Positions 37,301-46,163 of a stretch of 64,000 nucleotides of DNA are shown in pieces. Origin of the DNA: Gramella sp. KN1008 (lineage in GTDB: Bacteria; Bacteroidota; Bacteroidia; Flavobacteriales; Flavobacteriaceae); NCBI RefSeq assembly GCF_004332155.1, contig NZ_SJDV01000005.1, positions 78,237 through 142,236 on the forward strand, written 5' to 3'. Both the position numbers and the translations under genes were made by a program. The notes beneath the pieces are model-generated. The model searched no databases, was not told the origin of the DNA, and saw only the letters and a program-made list of their open reading frames with translations. The stretch's first letter is position 1. Every line of letters starts with the position of its first letter.

Positions 37301-37539
37301 GTTTCCATCCCCACAAAAGAGAATACTAGAACATCTCCCTGGTTTGCTGCAATGGAGTAATTACCATCGAAATCAGTTTGGGTTCCTGAGGATGTGTCCT
37401 TAATTAAAACGTTAACGCCTGGGAGTGGCAGACCATCTGTGTCTGTCACCGTACCGGTGATTGTTTGTTCTTGGGCAAATGTTAATTGCGCCACTAACAC
37501 CAGTATTAGCGTAAAAATACTACTAAACTTTGTTTTCAT
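34303..37539 (-). CDS. SusC/RagA family TonB-linked outer-membrane receptor (pair 2)
   Basis: A 1078-residue SusC-type transporter. A signal peptide (ending TFAQ) is followed by a carboxypeptidase-regulatory-like domain (GLPLPGVNVLIKDTSSGTQT) and a plug with VDGVPISNANQ and SISVLKGATAAALYGSDAANG. The barrel ends in VTVKF. It works with the SusD lipoprotein at 32868-34292. The N-terminal 100 residues are nearly the same as in the pair 1 SusC, suggesting an old tandem duplication with conserved TonB-coupling parts and diverged barrels. The start codon lies 350 bases from the rpsL promoter, facing away from it. Confidence 0.95.
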   Translation of the reverse strand: MKTKFSSIFTLILVLVAQLTFAQEQTITGTVTDTDGLPLPGVNVLIKDTSSGTQTDFDGNYSIAANQGDVLVFSFVGMETAEYTVANNTTIDVTMSADAAQLDEVVVTALGIKREKKSLGYSVQEVGGEEVSTAKDQSFISSLSGKVSGLQIKKSNSLGGSVNAVLRGSNSFTGNNQALFVVDGVPISNANQNRSGQGSNGGGFDYGNAASDINPEDIESISVLKGATAAALYGSDAANGVILITTKKGSKSKGIGVTINNSTTFSTIDKETFPEYQDEYGAGYGPYYGSTGDFYDVDVNGDGQDDFLIPVGEDASFGGRFDPSVMVYDWSGIYPQLDSYQQARPWTAAENGPETLFRTGISNYTNISLDGGNEDGTFRFGYTNDDRQGIIPNSLIKKDIVDLSGTYNFTDKLSATAKGTYTRVSGRGRYGTGYDSGNVVQMMRQWFQTNVDLQEQKDAYFATGQNITWNPNGLDDLTPHYFDNPYFTLYENYQSDLRNRFIGRAQLDYQFNDWLSAFARFGVDTYSDLQEERKNIGSVDQPFYSKYQNQFEQYNYDFIVNFDKDISETINLNGLVGTSLLTQQTNRTLSVTNGGLVVPGLWALSNSASALSPPSEFDFKRRKLGHYAQLSIGFNNLLFLDGSFRVDESSTLPAGENVYTYPAGSASFVFSELLNNDWLDFAKLRAGWAKVTNDAGAYSVNNTVSAGDPFGSTPIYFISDTSQNPDLKPESTEEAEIGLEAQLFNRRLGLDISAYKKNTTDQILPVQVSPASGFNFKYVNAGEMENKGIELALYGSPIKSDDFEWNINVNWAKNENTVVSLFEDGENLLLFSNWSTAVNARKGEPYGTITGTNYVFDEATGQRVVGSDGKYLRTASTTEIIGNIQPDWTGGVNNTFRYKGLSFGFLIDVQQGGDLVNYDMAFGGATGLLAETAGLNELGNPKRDPVSEGGGVLLDGVTEDGQPNTTRADASTYLTPFGYYGGSADTGVYAPDASLVYDASYVKLREVRLGYDLPQNLVEQFSLTSANIGVTGRNLWIIHKNLPYGDPEASPSSGNLQGIQNGTLPSTRDVSLNVTVKF

Positions 37540-37888
37540 TTTAAAATTTGTTTGAATTAGCCAGCGTCAAATGTGAGTAGAATTAGGCTTTAATGCAAGA
37601 ATATCAGCAGGTTGGAAAGGCGTTAACATTTTATTATACTGATAGGCATATAAATATCCCAAATATTTTAACTTTTCATAAAAAACCGGGGCTACGGTGG
37701 GAGATAAAACTTAAAAAACTAAATAAATTTTAATTAGCATAGTTGACCGTAAAAGTCTTATTAGAATTATTTTTTGTTTGGGTGTTAAAATTTGAGAATT
37801 ATTAAAGAATAACTGTTGCATTTCTTTTCCTACAGATCAAGGATCGGTCCCTGTCTTCTAATTTTCTAAAAAATAAATACTTCTATGT

Positions 37889-37918
37889 TTGAATAATATT
37901 TTTTTATTTCTACCTTTG
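37889..37918 (+). promoter_or_regulatory. Strong promoter of the ribosomal cluster
   Basis: TTG (37889-37891), a 19-base spacer and TACCTTTG (37911-37918) are a perfect match to the Bacteroidota housekeeping consensus. Transcription should start near 37925, giving a leader of about 50 bases before rpsL. Confidence 0.85.
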
Positions 37919-37922
37919 CAAA

Positions 37923-37938
37923 CCCTTAAAAATAAGGG
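37923..37938 (+). promoter_or_regulatory. 5'-terminal hairpin of the rpsL leader
   Basis: CCCTTA, loop AAAA, TAAGGG forms a perfect 6-bp stem at the predicted 5' end of the mRNA. It may protect the transcript or bind a regulator; the role is not known. Confidence 0.45.
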
Positions 37939-37973
37939 AGTAAATTTTATTAATAATTAGTGTATAGGAAATT

Positions 37974-38348
37974 ATGCCAACAATTTCACAATTAGTACGA
38001 AAAGGAAGAGCCAAAATAACCAAGAAGAGTAAATCGGCTGCTTTGGATTCGTGCCCTCAAAGGAGAGGGGTTTGTACACGTGTGTACACTACCACTCCTA
38101 AGAAACCGAACTCTGCTATGAGAAAAGTAGCAAGGGTTAGGTTAACTAACGGAAAAGAGGTTAACGCCTACATTCCGGGAGAAGGACACAACCTCCAGGA
38201 GCACTCGATAGTATTGGTTAGAGGTGGAAGGGTGAAGGATTTGCCTGGTGTTAGATACCACATTGTTCGTGGTGCGCTTGATACTGCCGGAGTAGAAGGT
38301 AGGACTCAGCGTAGATCTAAGTACGGTGCAAAACGCCCTAAGAAGTAA
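37974..38348 (+). CDS. rpsL: 30S ribosomal protein S12
   Basis: A 124-residue decoding-centre protein of the small subunit. It carries the conserved [16 protein letters not shown] segment, the [11 protein letters not shown] loop and the [14 protein letters not shown] stretch, where streptomycin-resistance positions (Lys42- and Lys87-equivalents) are both lysine. It is the first gene of the long ribosomal transcript, behind the strong promoter at 37889-37918, and is followed by rpsG after 23 bases. Length and motif order are normal. Confidence 0.98.
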   Translation: MPTISQLVRKGRAKITKKSKSAALDSCPQRRGVCTRVYTTTPKKPNSAMRKVARVRLTNGKEVNAYIPGEGHNLQEHSIVLVRGGRVKDLPGVRYHIVRGALDTAGVEGRTQRRSKYGAKRPKK

Positions 38349-38371
38349 TTAAAAACTTTTAATGTAAAGAA

Positions 38372-38848
38372 ATGAGAAAAAGACAGGCGAAAAAAAGACC
38401 TCTTTTACCAGATCCAAAATTTAATGATCAGCTTGTTACACGTTTTGTGAACATGATGATGTGGGATGGTAAAAAATCCGTTGCCTTTAAAATTTTCTAC
38501 GATGCTATCGATATCGTGGAGCAAAAGAAACAAGACGAAGAGAAATCTGCTTTAGAGATCTGGAAAGATGCTCTTTCTAACGTTATGCCTCATGTTGAAG
38601 TGAGAAGTAGGCGTGTAGGGGGTGCTACCTTTCAAATTCCTATGCAGATAAGACCAGATCGTAAGGTGTCTACCGCTATGAAGTGGCTTATTAGTTTCTC
38701 CAGAAAGAGAAATGAGAAGTCTATGGCTGCTAAACTTGCTGCTGAAGTTCTAGCTGCGGCTAAGGAAGAAGGTGCGGCAGTTAAGAAAAGAGTAGATACT
38801 CATAAGATGGCTGAAGCTAACAAAGCATTCTCTCACTTTAGATTCTAA
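38372..38848 (+). CDS. rpsG: 30S ribosomal protein S7
   Basis: A 158-residue primary 16S rRNA binder that starts assembly of the 30S head and lines the exit site. Landmarks are [19 protein letters not shown], the [21 protein letters not shown] segment and [21 protein letters not shown] at the end. It lies between rpsL and fusA in the usual str order, 9 bases before fusA. In Escherichia coli S7 represses the str operon through the rpsL-rpsG gap; here that gap is only 23 bases and shows no clear fold. Confidence 0.98.
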   Translation: MRKRQAKKRPLLPDPKFNDQLVTRFVNMMMWDGKKSVAFKIFYDAIDIVEQKKQDEEKSALEIWKDALSNVMPHVEVRSRRVGGATFQIPMQIRPDRKVSTAMKWLISFSRKRNEKSMAAKLAAEVLAAAKEEGAAVKKRVDTHKMAEANKAFSHFRF

Positions 38849-38857
38849 AAAAACAAC

Positions 38858-40969
38858 ATGGCACAAAGAGATTTAAAATTTACTAGAAATATAGGGATCG
38901 CGGCTCATATTGATGCGGGTAAAACCACAACAACTGAGCGTATCCTTTATTATACGGGTATCAGTCATAAGATTGGTGAGGTGCACGATGGTGCGGCTAC
39001 CATGGACTGGATGGAGCAGGAGCAGGAGCGTGGTATTACAATTACCTCTGCGGCTACTCACTGTACCTGGCCTTATAGAGACCACGAATATATTGTTAAT
39101 ATTATTGACACTCCAGGTCACGTTGACTTTACTGTAGAGGTAGAGCGTTCACTACGTGTGCTTGATGGTGTTGTTGCATTGTTCTCTGCGGTAGACGGGG
39201 TTGAACCTCAGTCTGAAACCGTTTGGAGACAGGCAGATAAATATAGAGTACCACGTCTAGGTTTCGTTAACAAGATGGACCGTCAGGGTGCTGATTTCTT
39301 TAACGTTTGCCGTCAGGTAAAAGAAATGTTAGGAGGAAATCCAGTACCTCTTCAGGTGCCAATTGGTGACGAAGCTGATTTTAAAGGTGTGGTTGATCTT
39401 ATTTCTAAGAAAGCGATTATCTGGAACGAAGAGGATATGGGTATGACCTATGATACTATCGATATTCCGGAAGAATTGAAGGCAGATGTGGATAAGTATC
39501 GTGCGGAGCTTGTTGAGGCTGTAGCTGAATATGATGAAGCCTTGATGGAGAAATTCTTCGAAGATGAGAATTCTATTACCGAAGATGAGATCATCGCTGC
39601 ACTTAGAGCTGCAACTATAGACATGTCTATCATCCCGATGATGTGTGGTTCTGCATTTAAAAATAAAGGTGTTCAGGCTATGCTTGACGCAGTTATGCGT
39701 TACCTTCCTTCACCTGTAGATGTAGATGCTATTAAAGGTGAGAATCCTGAAACTGGTGAAGAAGAAAGCCGTAAGCCAAATGTGGACTCTCCATTCTCTG
39801 CGCTTGCGTTTAAAATTGCTACCGATCCTTTCGTAGGTCGTCTGGCATTCTTCCGTACGTATTCAGGTACTCTTGAGGCTGGTTCTTATGTATTGAACGT
39901 TCGTTCAGGTAAGAAAGAGCGTATTTCAAGAATTTACCAGATGCACTCTAACAAGCAGGAGCCTATCGATAAGATCGAGGCAGGAGATATTGGAGCTGCA
40001 GTAGGATTTAAGGATATTAAGACCGGTGATACTCTTACAGATCTTAATCATCCAATCGTACTCGAGTCTATGACCTTCCCTGCACCGGTAATCGGTATTG
40101 CTGTTGAGCCTAAAACTAAGGCTGATGTTGAGAAAATGGGAATGGCTCTTGGTAAGCTTGCTGAAGAGGATCCAACTTTTACCGTTAAGACTGATGAGGC
40201 TTCTGGTCAAACGATTATCTCTGGTATGGGTGAGCTTCACCTTGAGATCATTATAGACCGTATGAAGCGTGAATTCAAGGTTGAAGTGAACGTAGGTGAG
40301 CCTCAGGTGGAGTATAAAGAAGCTATCACTAAAACTGCTGATCACAGGGAGGTTTATAAGAAACAATCTGGTGGTCGTGGTAAGTTTGCTGATATTGTAT
40401 TCGAAATGGGACCTGTTGATGAGGATTTCGAAGGAACCGGTCTTCAGTTCGTAGATGAAATTAAAGGTGGACGTATTCCTAAAGAATTTATTCCTTCTGT
40501 TCAGAAAGGATTCCAGGAAGCTATGAAAAATGGCCCGCTAGCCGGGTTCACCATGGACTCTCTTAAAGTAGTTCTTAAAGACGGATCTTTCCACCCTGTG
40601 GATTCTGATCAACTTTCTTTCGAACTGGCTGCTAAGATGGGATATAAAGCTGCTGCTAAAAAAGCTGGAGCTATCATCCTTGAGCCAATTATGAAAGTAG
40701 AGGTTGTTACTCCGGAAGAAAACATGGGTGATATTGTTGGTGACCTTAATAGAAGAAGAGGTCAGGTAAACAATATGAGCGACAGATCTGGAGCGAAAGT
40801 GATCAAAGCTGAAGTGCCGCTTTCTGAAATGTTCGGTTATGTAACTACGTTAAGAACACTTTCATCAGGTAGAGCAACTTCAACTATGGAATTCTCTCAC
40901 TATGCTGAAACTCCTTCTAATATTTCTGAAGAAGTGATCAAGGCAGCAAGAGGAGCAGCTAACGAATAA
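38858..40969 (+). CDS. fusA: Elongation factor G
   Basis: A 703-residue translational GTPase that drives tRNA-mRNA translocation and, with RRF, ribosome recycling. The P-loop AHIDAGKTT lies near residues 17-25, switch [10 protein letters not shown] near 86-93, and NKMD near 140-143. Domains II-V follow, with [27 protein letters not shown] sequence in domain V (residues about 610-635). It sits in the str position, but no tuf gene follows; rpsJ comes next after 10 bases. Nothing unusual is seen. Confidence 0.98.
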   Translation: MAQRDLKFTRNIGIAAHIDAGKTTTTERILYYTGISHKIGEVHDGAATMDWMEQEQERGITITSAATHCTWPYRDHEYIVNIIDTPGHVDFTVEVERSLRVLDGVVALFSAVDGVEPQSETVWRQADKYRVPRLGFVNKMDRQGADFFNVCRQVKEMLGGNPVPLQVPIGDEADFKGVVDLISKKAIIWNEEDMGMTYDTIDIPEELKADVDKYRAELVEAVAEYDEALMEKFFEDENSITEDEIIAALRAATIDMSIIPMMCGSAFKNKGVQAMLDAVMRYLPSPVDVDAIKGENPETGEEESRKPNVDSPFSALAFKIATDPFVGRLAFFRTYSGTLEAGSYVLNVRSGKKERISRIYQMHSNKQEPIDKIEAGDIGAAVGFKDIKTGDTLTDLNHPIVLESMTFPAPVIGIAVEPKTKADVEKMGMALGKLAEEDPTFTVKTDEASGQTIISGMGELHLEIIIDRMKREFKVEVNVGEPQVEYKEAITKTADHREVYKKQSGGRGKFADIVFEMGPVDEDFEGTGLQFVDEIKGGRIPKEFIPSVQKGFQEAMKNGPLAGFTMDSLKVVLKDGSFHPVDSDQLSFELAAKMGYKAAAKKAGAIILEPIMKVEVVTPEENMGDIVGDLNRRRGQVNNMSDRSGAKVIKAEVPLSEMFGYVTTLRTLSSGRATSTMEFSHYAETPSNISEEVIKAARGAANE

Positions 40970-40979
40970 TCTTAAGGAA

Positions 40980-41285
40980 ATGAGTCAAAAAATCAGAATA
41001 AAACTAAAATCTTACGATCATAACCTGGTAGATAAATCTGCTGAGAAGATCGTAAAAACCGTAAAGACTACGGGAGCTGTTGTTACCGGTCCAATTCCGT
41101 TACCAACAAATAAGAAAATCTTTACTGTTCTTCGTTCACCTCACGTGAACAAGAAATCCAGAGAGCAGTTCCAGTTAAGCTCTTATAAGAGATTACTGGA
41201 TATCTATAGTTCTTCTTCAAAGACGATCGATGCGTTGATGAAGCTTGAATTGCCAAGTGGGGTTGAAGTAGAGATCAAAGTGTGA
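40980..41285 (+). CDS. rpsJ: 30S ribosomal protein S10
   Basis: A 101-residue 30S head protein (also NusE, a transcription antitermination factor with NusB). It has the family pattern [25 protein letters not shown], then [28 protein letters not shown]. It is the last gene before a 149-base gap that holds a stable hairpin and an intrinsic terminator, so it is set apart from the rest of the S10 section. Because S10 itself acts in antitermination, its place just before a terminator is of interest. Confidence 0.98.
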   Translation: MSQKIRIKLKSYDHNLVDKSAEKIVKTVKTTGAVVTGPIPLPTNKKIFTVLRSPHVNKKSREQFQLSSYKRLLDIYSSSSKTIDALMKLELPSGVEVEIKV

Positions 41286-41297
41286 TAAAAAAAACTT

Positions 41298-41317
41298 CCG
41301 TGCACTTCGGTGCACGG
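41298..41317. promoter_or_regulatory. Perfect hairpin with UUCG tetraloop after rpsJ
   Basis: CCGTGCAC, loop TTCG, GTGCACGG: an 8-bp perfect stem closed by the extra-stable C(UUCG)G loop on the plus strand, 12 bases after the rpsJ stop. On the minus strand the same stem is followed by AAG and eight T residues, the layout of an intrinsic terminator for antisense transcription. On the plus strand it could mark a 3' end or be part of a leader. Confidence 0.7.
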
Positions 41318-41368
41318 TTAACATGTCCGGAGCGTTTCGCGAAGGAAAAACGGTGAAAAATACAATTC

Positions 41369-41403
41369 AGGGCTGAAATGTGTTTTTCGGCCCTAAGTTT
41401 TTT
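41369..41403 (+). terminator. Intra-operon terminator/attenuator between rpsJ and rplC
   Basis: AGGGCTGAAA, loop TGTGTT, TTTCGGCCCT (10 bp with one G-U pair) is followed by AAG and six T residues. This is a good intrinsic terminator in sense orientation, 31 bases before rplC. Transcripts from the rpsL promoter must read through it to reach the S10-spc-alpha genes, so it may work as an attenuator. Confidence 0.7.
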
Positions 41404-41434
41404 AAATAAGTAAACAATTAATAATTAATTAAAT

Positions 41435-42046
41435 ATGTCTGGGTTAATAGGAAAAAAGATCGGCATGACCAGCATCTTCGACGAGAATGGGAAAAACATC
41501 CCATGTACCGTGATCGAAGCTGGACCATGCGTGGTTACCCAAGTCAGAACCAAAGAGGTTGACGGGTATGAAGCACTTCAACTTGGTTTCGATGACGTAA
41601 AGACTGCAAATAAAGCTGCTGAAGGGCACGCTAAAAAAGCGGGAACCGTTGCAAAACGTAAGGTCGTTGAATTCCAGGGTTATAATGAAGATTACAAATT
41701 AGGTGACTCTGTTACCGTGGAGCATTTCAAAGAAGGTGAATTTGTGGATATCGCAGGTACATCTAAAGGTAAAGGTTTCCAGGGTGTTGTAAAGAGACAC
41801 GGTTTTGGAGGTGTTGGGCAGGCCACTCACGGTCAGCACAACCGTTTAAGAGCTCCCGGTTCTATTGGTGCGGCTTCTTATCCTGCGAGAGTTTTCAAAG
41901 GAATGAAGATGGCCGGAAGAATGGGCGGTGAGAGAGTTAAAGTTGAAAACCTTAGAGTTTTAAAAGTAGTGGCCGAAAAGAACCTTCTAGTAGTGAAGGG
42001 GTGTGTGCCAGGACACAAGAACTCTTACGTAATCATTAGTAAGTAA
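41435..42046 (+). CDS. rplC: 50S ribosomal protein L3
   Basis: A 203-residue primary 23S rRNA binder needed at the start of 50S assembly. It has the [19 protein letters not shown] start and the highly conserved loop [16 protein letters not shown], including the Gln that is methylated in some bacteria. It is the first gene after the attenuator-like gap. Its stop codon shares one base with the rplD start (TAATG), so L3 and L4 are translationally coupled. Confidence 0.98.
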   Translation: MSGLIGKKIGMTSIFDENGKNIPCTVIEAGPCVVTQVRTKEVDGYEALQLGFDDVKTANKAAEGHAKKAGTVAKRKVVEFQGYNEDYKLGDSVTVEHFKEGEFVDIAGTSKGKGFQGVVKRHGFGGVGQATHGQHNRLRAPGSIGAASYPARVFKGMKMAGRMGGERVKVENLRVLKVVAEKNLLVVKGCVPGHKNSYVIISK

Positions 42047-42672
42047 TGGAAGTAGCAGTTTTAGATATTAAAGGAAAAGAAACAGGCAGAAAAGCGAAGC
42101 TTTCTGATGCTGTTTTTGCTATAGAGCCTAATGAGCATGCTGTTTACTTAGATGTAAAGCAGTACCTGGCTAATCAACGTCAGGGAACTCACAAGGCTAA
42201 GGAAAGAGCTGAGATCGCGGGAAGTACCCGTAAGATCAAGAAACAAAAAGGTACTGGTACAGCTAGAGCTGGTAGTATCAAGTCTCCTATCTTTAAAGGT
42301 GGTGGGCGTGTGTTTGGTCCAAGACCAAGAAATTATGGTTTCAAACTAAACAAAAACCTTAAGCGTCTTGCTAGAAAATCTGCGCTTTCTATGAAAGCAA
42401 ATGATAAGGCGATTATGGTTGTTGAGGATTTTTCATTTGATACTCCAAAGACCAAGAATTTCATCGAAGTTCTTCAGGCTCTGGGTATTGAAACTAAAAA
42501 ATCTCTTATAGTGTTGGGTGACGCAAATAAAAATGTATATTTGTCGTCGCGCAATTTGAAGACCTCTGAAGTTATAAGTAGCTCAGAATTAAGTACTTAC
42601 AAGATTCTGAATGCTAAAAATATTGTGTTTTTAGAGGGTTCTTTAGAAGGAATTGAGTCGAAATTAAGTTAA
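42046..42672 (+). CDS. rplD: 50S ribosomal protein L4
   Basis: A 208-residue 50S protein with a globular domain and the long loop that lines the exit tunnel ([35 protein letters not shown]). In Gammaproteobacteria L4 represses its own operon by binding a leader and promoting termination. The terminator two genes upstream of rplD (41369-41403) invites the same idea here, though the sequence does not prove it. It overlaps rplC by one base. Confidence 0.98.
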   Translation: MEVAVLDIKGKETGRKAKLSDAVFAIEPNEHAVYLDVKQYLANQRQGTHKAKERAEIAGSTRKIKKQKGTGTARAGSIKSPIFKGGGRVFGPRPRNYGFKLNKNLKRLARKSALSMKANDKAIMVVEDFSFDTPKTKNFIEVLQALGIETKKSLIVLGDANKNVYLSSRNLKTSEVISSSELSTYKILNAKNIVFLEGSLEGIESKLS

Positions 42673-42681
42673 TAAACCGTT

Positions 42682-42972
42682 ATGAGCATCTTGATTAAAC
42701 CTGTTATTACAGAAAAAGCTACCGCAGATAGCGAGATGAACAATCGCTTCACTTTTGTGGTAAGTAACAAGGCAAATAAGATTCAGATCAAGGACGCGAT
42801 CGAATCAGCTTATGGCGTGTCTGTTACTAAAGTTCGAACTATAAATGTCCGTCCAGATCGAAAGACTAAATATACTAAGTCTGGAATGATCACTGGTAAA
42901 ACTAGTGCTTATAAAAAAGCAGTAGTACAGGTGGCGGAAGGTGAAACAATTGATTTATACAGTAATCTTTAA
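42682..42972 (+). CDS. rplW: 50S ribosomal protein L23
   Basis: A 96-residue 23S rRNA binder at the tunnel exit, the docking point for trigger factor and SRP. It has the family pattern ILIKPVITEKATADSE, NRFTFVVSNKANKIQIKDAIE and VRTINVRPDRKTKYTKSG. Nine bases separate it from rplD and nine from rplB, as in a standard S10 operon. Confidence 0.97.
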   Translation: MSILIKPVITEKATADSEMNNRFTFVVSNKANKIQIKDAIESAYGVSVTKVRTINVRPDRKTKYTKSGMITGKTSAYKKAVVQVAEGETIDLYSNL

Positions 42973-42981
42973 GATTAAACA

Positions 42982-43821
42982 ATGTCAGTTAGAAAATTAA
43001 AACCAATCACACCTGGTCAGCGTTTTAGAGTAGTTAACGGGTATGACGCCGTTACTACTGATAAGCCGGAGAAAAGCCTATTGGCGCCGATAAAAAAATC
43101 AGGTGGTAGAAACAGTCAGGGTAAAATGACCATGCGCTACAAAGGTGGTGGTCACAAAAGACGTTACCGAATTATCGATTTTAAGCGTGACAAGCAGGGG
43201 ATTCCTGCTACTGTTGCTAGCATAGAATACGATCCGAACAGAACGGCCTTTATCGCATTATTGAATTATCAAGATGGTGAGAAAAGGTATATTATTGCTC
43301 AGAATGGGCTTCAGGTAGGTCAGAACGTGGTTTCAAATCACGAAGCTGTAGCTCCTGAAATTGGAAATGCAATGCCATTGGCAAACATTCCTCTTGGTAC
43401 GATCATTTCTTGTATAGAGCTTAGAGCTGGACAGGGAGCTGTAATGGCTCGTAGTGCCGGTGCTTTTGCTCAGTTACTTGCAAGAGAAGGAAAGTATGCT
43501 ACCGTTAAATTGCCTTCAGGTGAGATTAGAAGGATTCTTTCTACCTGTATGGCGACTATAGGAGCTGTTTCTAACAGTGACCACCAGCTATTGATTTCCG
43601 GTAAAGCCGGTAGAAAACGCTGGTTAGGTATCAGGCCAAGAACAAGACCTGTAGCGATGAACCCGATAGATCACCCAATGGGTGGTGGTGAAGGTAGAGC
43701 TTCAGGAGGTCACCCACGTTCTAGAAAAGGTCTTCCTGCTAAAGGATTCAAGACCCGATCAAGAACTAAAGCGAGTAATAAATATATTGTAGAACGCAGA
43801 AAGACTAGAAAGAAAAAATAA
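42982..43821 (+). CDS. rplB: 50S ribosomal protein L2
   Basis: A 279-residue protein next to the peptidyl-transferase centre, needed for subunit joining. Conserved stretches are [20 protein letters not shown] and [21 protein letters not shown], the latter holding the His important for peptidyl transfer. Length and order are normal. It lies 3 bases before rpsS. Confidence 0.98.
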   Translation: MSVRKLKPITPGQRFRVVNGYDAVTTDKPEKSLLAPIKKSGGRNSQGKMTMRYKGGGHKRRYRIIDFKRDKQGIPATVASIEYDPNRTAFIALLNYQDGEKRYIIAQNGLQVGQNVVSNHEAVAPEIGNAMPLANIPLGTIISCIELRAGQGAVMARSAGAFAQLLAREGKYATVKLPSGEIRRILSTCMATIGAVSNSDHQLLISGKAGRKRWLGIRPRTRPVAMNPIDHPMGGGEGRASGGHPRSRKGLPAKGFKTRSRTKASNKYIVERRKTRKKK

Positions 43822-43824
43822 GAT

Positions 43825-44103
43825 ATGGCACGTTCATTAAAAAAAGGACCTTTCGTTCACTATAAGCTTGAGCAAAAAGTTGCTCAGAATGTGGAGTCTG
43901 GAAAGAAAGCCGTGATCAAAACCTGGTCTCGCGCTTCAATGATTACTCCAGATTTCGTTGGGCAAACCATAGCTGTACATAATGGGAAACAATTTGTTCC
44001 TGTTTATGTAACTGAGAACATGGTAGGTCATAAACTAGGAGAATTTTCACCAACACGTTCCTTTAGAGGGCACGCTGGTGCAAAAAATAAAGGTAAAAAA
44101 TAA
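43825..44103 (+). CDS. rpsS: 30S ribosomal protein S19
   Basis: A 92-residue 30S head protein that contacts tRNA in the A site together with S13. It starts [15 protein letters not shown] and has the conserved [23 protein letters not shown] and [19 protein letters not shown] segments. It lies between rplB and rplV in the standard order. Confidence 0.98.
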   Translation: MARSLKKGPFVHYKLEQKVAQNVESGKKAVIKTWSRASMITPDFVGQTIAVHNGKQFVPVYVTENMVGHKLGEFSPTRSFRGHAGAKNKGKK

Positions 44104-44111
44104 TTGAAGCT

Positions 44112-44519
44112 ATGGGAGTTCGTAAAAGAGAAAGAGCAGAGCAAATAAAAGAAGCCAAGCAACAGGTAGCTTTTGCTAAGTTGAATAACTGCCCTACTTC
44201 GCCAAGAAAGATGCGCCTGGTGGCAGATCTAGTAAGGGGTGAAAAAGTAGAAAAAGCGCTTCATATTTTGAAATTCAGCAAGAAAGAGGCGTCAAACCGT
44301 TTAGAAAAGCTTTTGCTTTCGGCTATCGCTAACTGGCAGGCTAAAAACGAAGATGCAAGTATTGAAGATGCTGAGTTATTTGTGAAAGAGATTCGTGTAG
44401 ACGGAGGAAGTATGTTGAAAAGACTTCGTCCTGCTCCACAGGGTCGTGCACACCGAATTAGAAAGAGATCCAATCACGTTACATTAGTGCTTGGAGCAAA
44501 CAATAATACACAAAGCTAA
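44112..44519 (+). CDS. rplV: 50S ribosomal protein L22
   Basis: A 135-residue protein with a globular domain and a beta-hairpin in the exit tunnel, where macrolide-resistance changes map. Landmarks are [20 protein letters not shown] near residue 23 and the tip [20 protein letters not shown] charged N-terminal extension of about 20 residues ([20 protein letters not shown]) is longer than in Escherichia coli. It is 8 bases before rpsC. Confidence 0.97.
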   Translation: MGVRKRERAEQIKEAKQQVAFAKLNNCPTSPRKMRLVADLVRGEKVEKALHILKFSKKEASNRLEKLLLSAIANWQAKNEDASIEDAELFVKEIRVDGGSMLKRLRPAPQGRAHRIRKRSNHVTLVLGANNNTQS

Positions 44520-44527
44520 GAGATAGT

Positions 44528-45244
44528 ATGGGACAAAAAACAAATCCAATCGGAAATCGCCTTGGTATCATTAGAGGTTGGGAATCCAACTGGTACGGAG
44601 GTAATGACTACGGCGATAAATTAGCCGAAGACGATAAGATTAGAAAGTATATCCATGCTCGTCTTTCTAAAGCGAGTGTATCGCGTGTAATCATCGAGCG
44701 CACGCTTAAGCTTGTAACCGTTACTATCACCACTGCAAGACCTGGTATCATTATCGGGAAAGGCGGCCAGGAGGTAGACAAGCTTAAGGAAGAGCTTAAA
44801 AAGATTACCGACAAGGAAGTTCAAATCAACATCTTTGAGATCAAAAGGCCAGAACTTGACGCTCACCTTGTAGCGGCAAGTGTTGCAAGACAAATTGAGA
44901 ATCGTATCTCTTACCGTCGTGCTATCAAAATGGCTATCGCGGCTGCTATGAGGATGAACGCTGAAGGAATCAAAATTGAGATCTCCGGACGTCTAAACGG
45001 TGCTGAAATGGCACGTTCAGAATCATACAAAGATGGTAGAATACCTTTGTCAACTTTTAGGGCTGATATTGATTATGCTTTAGTAGAAGCTCACACTACC
45101 TATGGTAGACTGGGTGTTAAAGTATGGATCATGAAAGGTGAGGTATACGGAAAAAGAGAGCTTTCGCCTCTAGTTGGCCTTGCTAAGAATCAAGGTAAGA
45201 AATCCGGTGCCGGACGTGGAAACAAATCCCGTCGTAGAAAGTAA
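44528..45244 (+). CDS. rpsC: 30S ribosomal protein S3
   Basis: A 238-residue 30S protein at the mRNA entry channel. A KH domain contains [21 protein letters not shown] near residues 69-89. The C-terminal domain has [20 protein letters not shown] and ends in a basic tail ([10 protein letters not shown]). Both halves are complete. It is followed by rplP after 19 bases. Confidence 0.98.
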   Translation: MGQKTNPIGNRLGIIRGWESNWYGGNDYGDKLAEDDKIRKYIHARLSKASVSRVIIERTLKLVTVTITTARPGIIIGKGGQEVDKLKEELKKITDKEVQINIFEIKRPELDAHLVAASVARQIENRISYRRAIKMAIAAAMRMNAEGIKIEISGRLNGAEMARSESYKDGRIPLSTFRADIDYALVEAHTTYGRLGVKVWIMKGEVYGKRELSPLVGLAKNQGKKSGAGRGNKSRRRK

Positions 45245-45263
45245 TTTTTTAAAGTAAAAGAAA

Positions 45264-45683
45264 ATGTTACAACCTAAAAGAACAAAATACCGTAAGCAAC
45301 AGAAAGGTCGTATGAAAGGGAATGCTCAAAGAGGGCACAGACTTTCAAACGGTACTTTCGGTATCAAATCACTTGATGCCAGCTTCGTTACTGCGCGCCA
45401 GATTGAAGCTGCGCGTATCGCCGCTACCCGTTATATGAAAAGGGAGGGGTCTATCTGGATCAAGATTTTCCCGGATAAGCCTATCACTAAAAAGCCTCTT
45501 GAGGTACGTATGGGTAAAGGTAAAGGTAACGTAGAGTACTGGGCAGCCGTTGTTAAACCAGGAAGAATCATGTTTGAAATTGGTGGTGTGCCAATGGAAA
45601 CTGCTAAAGAGGCGCTTCGCCTTGCAGCACAAAAACTTCCTGTGAGAACTAAATTTGTTGTAGCTAGAGATTATCAAGAATAA
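45264..45683 (+). CDS. rplP: 50S ribosomal protein L16
   Basis: A 139-residue late-assembling 50S protein near the A-site tRNA. It begins [19 protein letters not shown] and contains the conserved [22 protein letters not shown] segment and [16 protein letters not shown] end. It sits between rpsC and rpmC, 10 bases before the latter. Confidence 0.98.
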   Translation: MLQPKRTKYRKQQKGRMKGNAQRGHRLSNGTFGIKSLDASFVTARQIEAARIAATRYMKREGSIWIKIFPDKPITKKPLEVRMGKGKGNVEYWAAVVKPGRIMFEIGGVPMETAKEALRLAAQKLPVRTKFVVARDYQE

Positions 45684-45693
45684 TTTTTGAATT

Positions 45694-45885
45694 ATGAAAC
45701 AATCAGAAGTAAAAGAATTGTCTGTTGCAGAATTGCAAGAAGAGCTTGATAAGTCTCGTAAAGCGTATGCAGATTTAAAAATGGCTCACGCTGTATCGCC
45801 GCTTGAGAACCCAATCCAGCTTAGAGCTGTGAGAAGGAACATTGCAAGACTGGCTACAGAGTTAACTAAAAGAGAACAACAATAA
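45694..45885 (+). CDS. rpmC: 50S ribosomal protein L29
   Basis: A 63-residue helical hairpin protein near the tunnel exit beside L23. It begins MKQSEVKELSVAELQEELDK and keeps the family core NPIQLRAVRRNIARLATE. Small size and position between rplP and rpsQ secure the assignment. Confidence 0.97.
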   Translation: MKQSEVKELSVAELQEELDKSRKAYADLKMAHAVSPLENPIQLRAVRRNIARLATELTKREQQ

Positions 45886-45903
45886 TTGTTATTCTGCTGA
45901 AAG

Positions 45904-46161
45904 ATGGAAAAAAGAAACTTAAGAAAAGAGCGTATAGGTGTTGTTACAAGTAACAAAATGCAGAAATCGATCGTGGTTTCTGAGGTGAAAAAAGTAAAAC
46001 ACCCTATGTATGGAAAATTCGTTTTAAAAACGAAAAAATACGTAGCACACGACGAAAATAACGACTGCAACGAAGGAGATACTGTAAAGATCATGGAAAC
46101 AAGGCCTTTGAGTAAATCCAAGTGTTGGAGATTAGTAGAAATAATTGAAAGAGCGAAGTAA
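45904..46161 (+). CDS. rpsQ: 30S ribosomal protein S17
   Basis: An 85-residue primary 16S rRNA binder with an OB fold. Landmarks are [19 protein letters not shown] and the [20 protein letters not shown] segment, then [25 protein letters not shown] sequence near the end. It lies 2 bases before rplN, closing the S10-type section. Confidence 0.98.
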   Translation: MEKRNLRKERIGVVTSNKMQKSIVVSEVKKVKHPMYGKFVLKTKKYVAHDENNDCNEGDTVKIMETRPLSKSKCWRLVEIIERAK

Positions 46162-46163
46162 TC

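Larger units (their letters stand above)
37540..37973. other. Divergent non-coding region between SusC pair 2 and rpsL
   Basis: This 434-base AT-rich stretch separates the minus-strand SusC gene from the plus-strand ribosomal cluster. It holds the strong rpsL promoter (37889-37918) and a 6-bp hairpin at the predicted transcript start. Upstream of SusC I see only a one-mismatch -7 box (AATATTTG, minus strand, about 37656-37663). No coding signal is seen. Confidence 0.65.

Noticed and set aside
29300..37539. Recent whole-pair duplication of the two SusC/SusD units
   Set aside because: Only the N-terminal domains of the SusC proteins are close; barrels and both SusD proteins are strongly diverged, so any duplication is old.
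38873..45677. Many antisense frames inside fusA and ribosomal protein genes
   Set aside because: They are shadows caused by codon bias of highly expressed genes and have no start signals or family resemblance.
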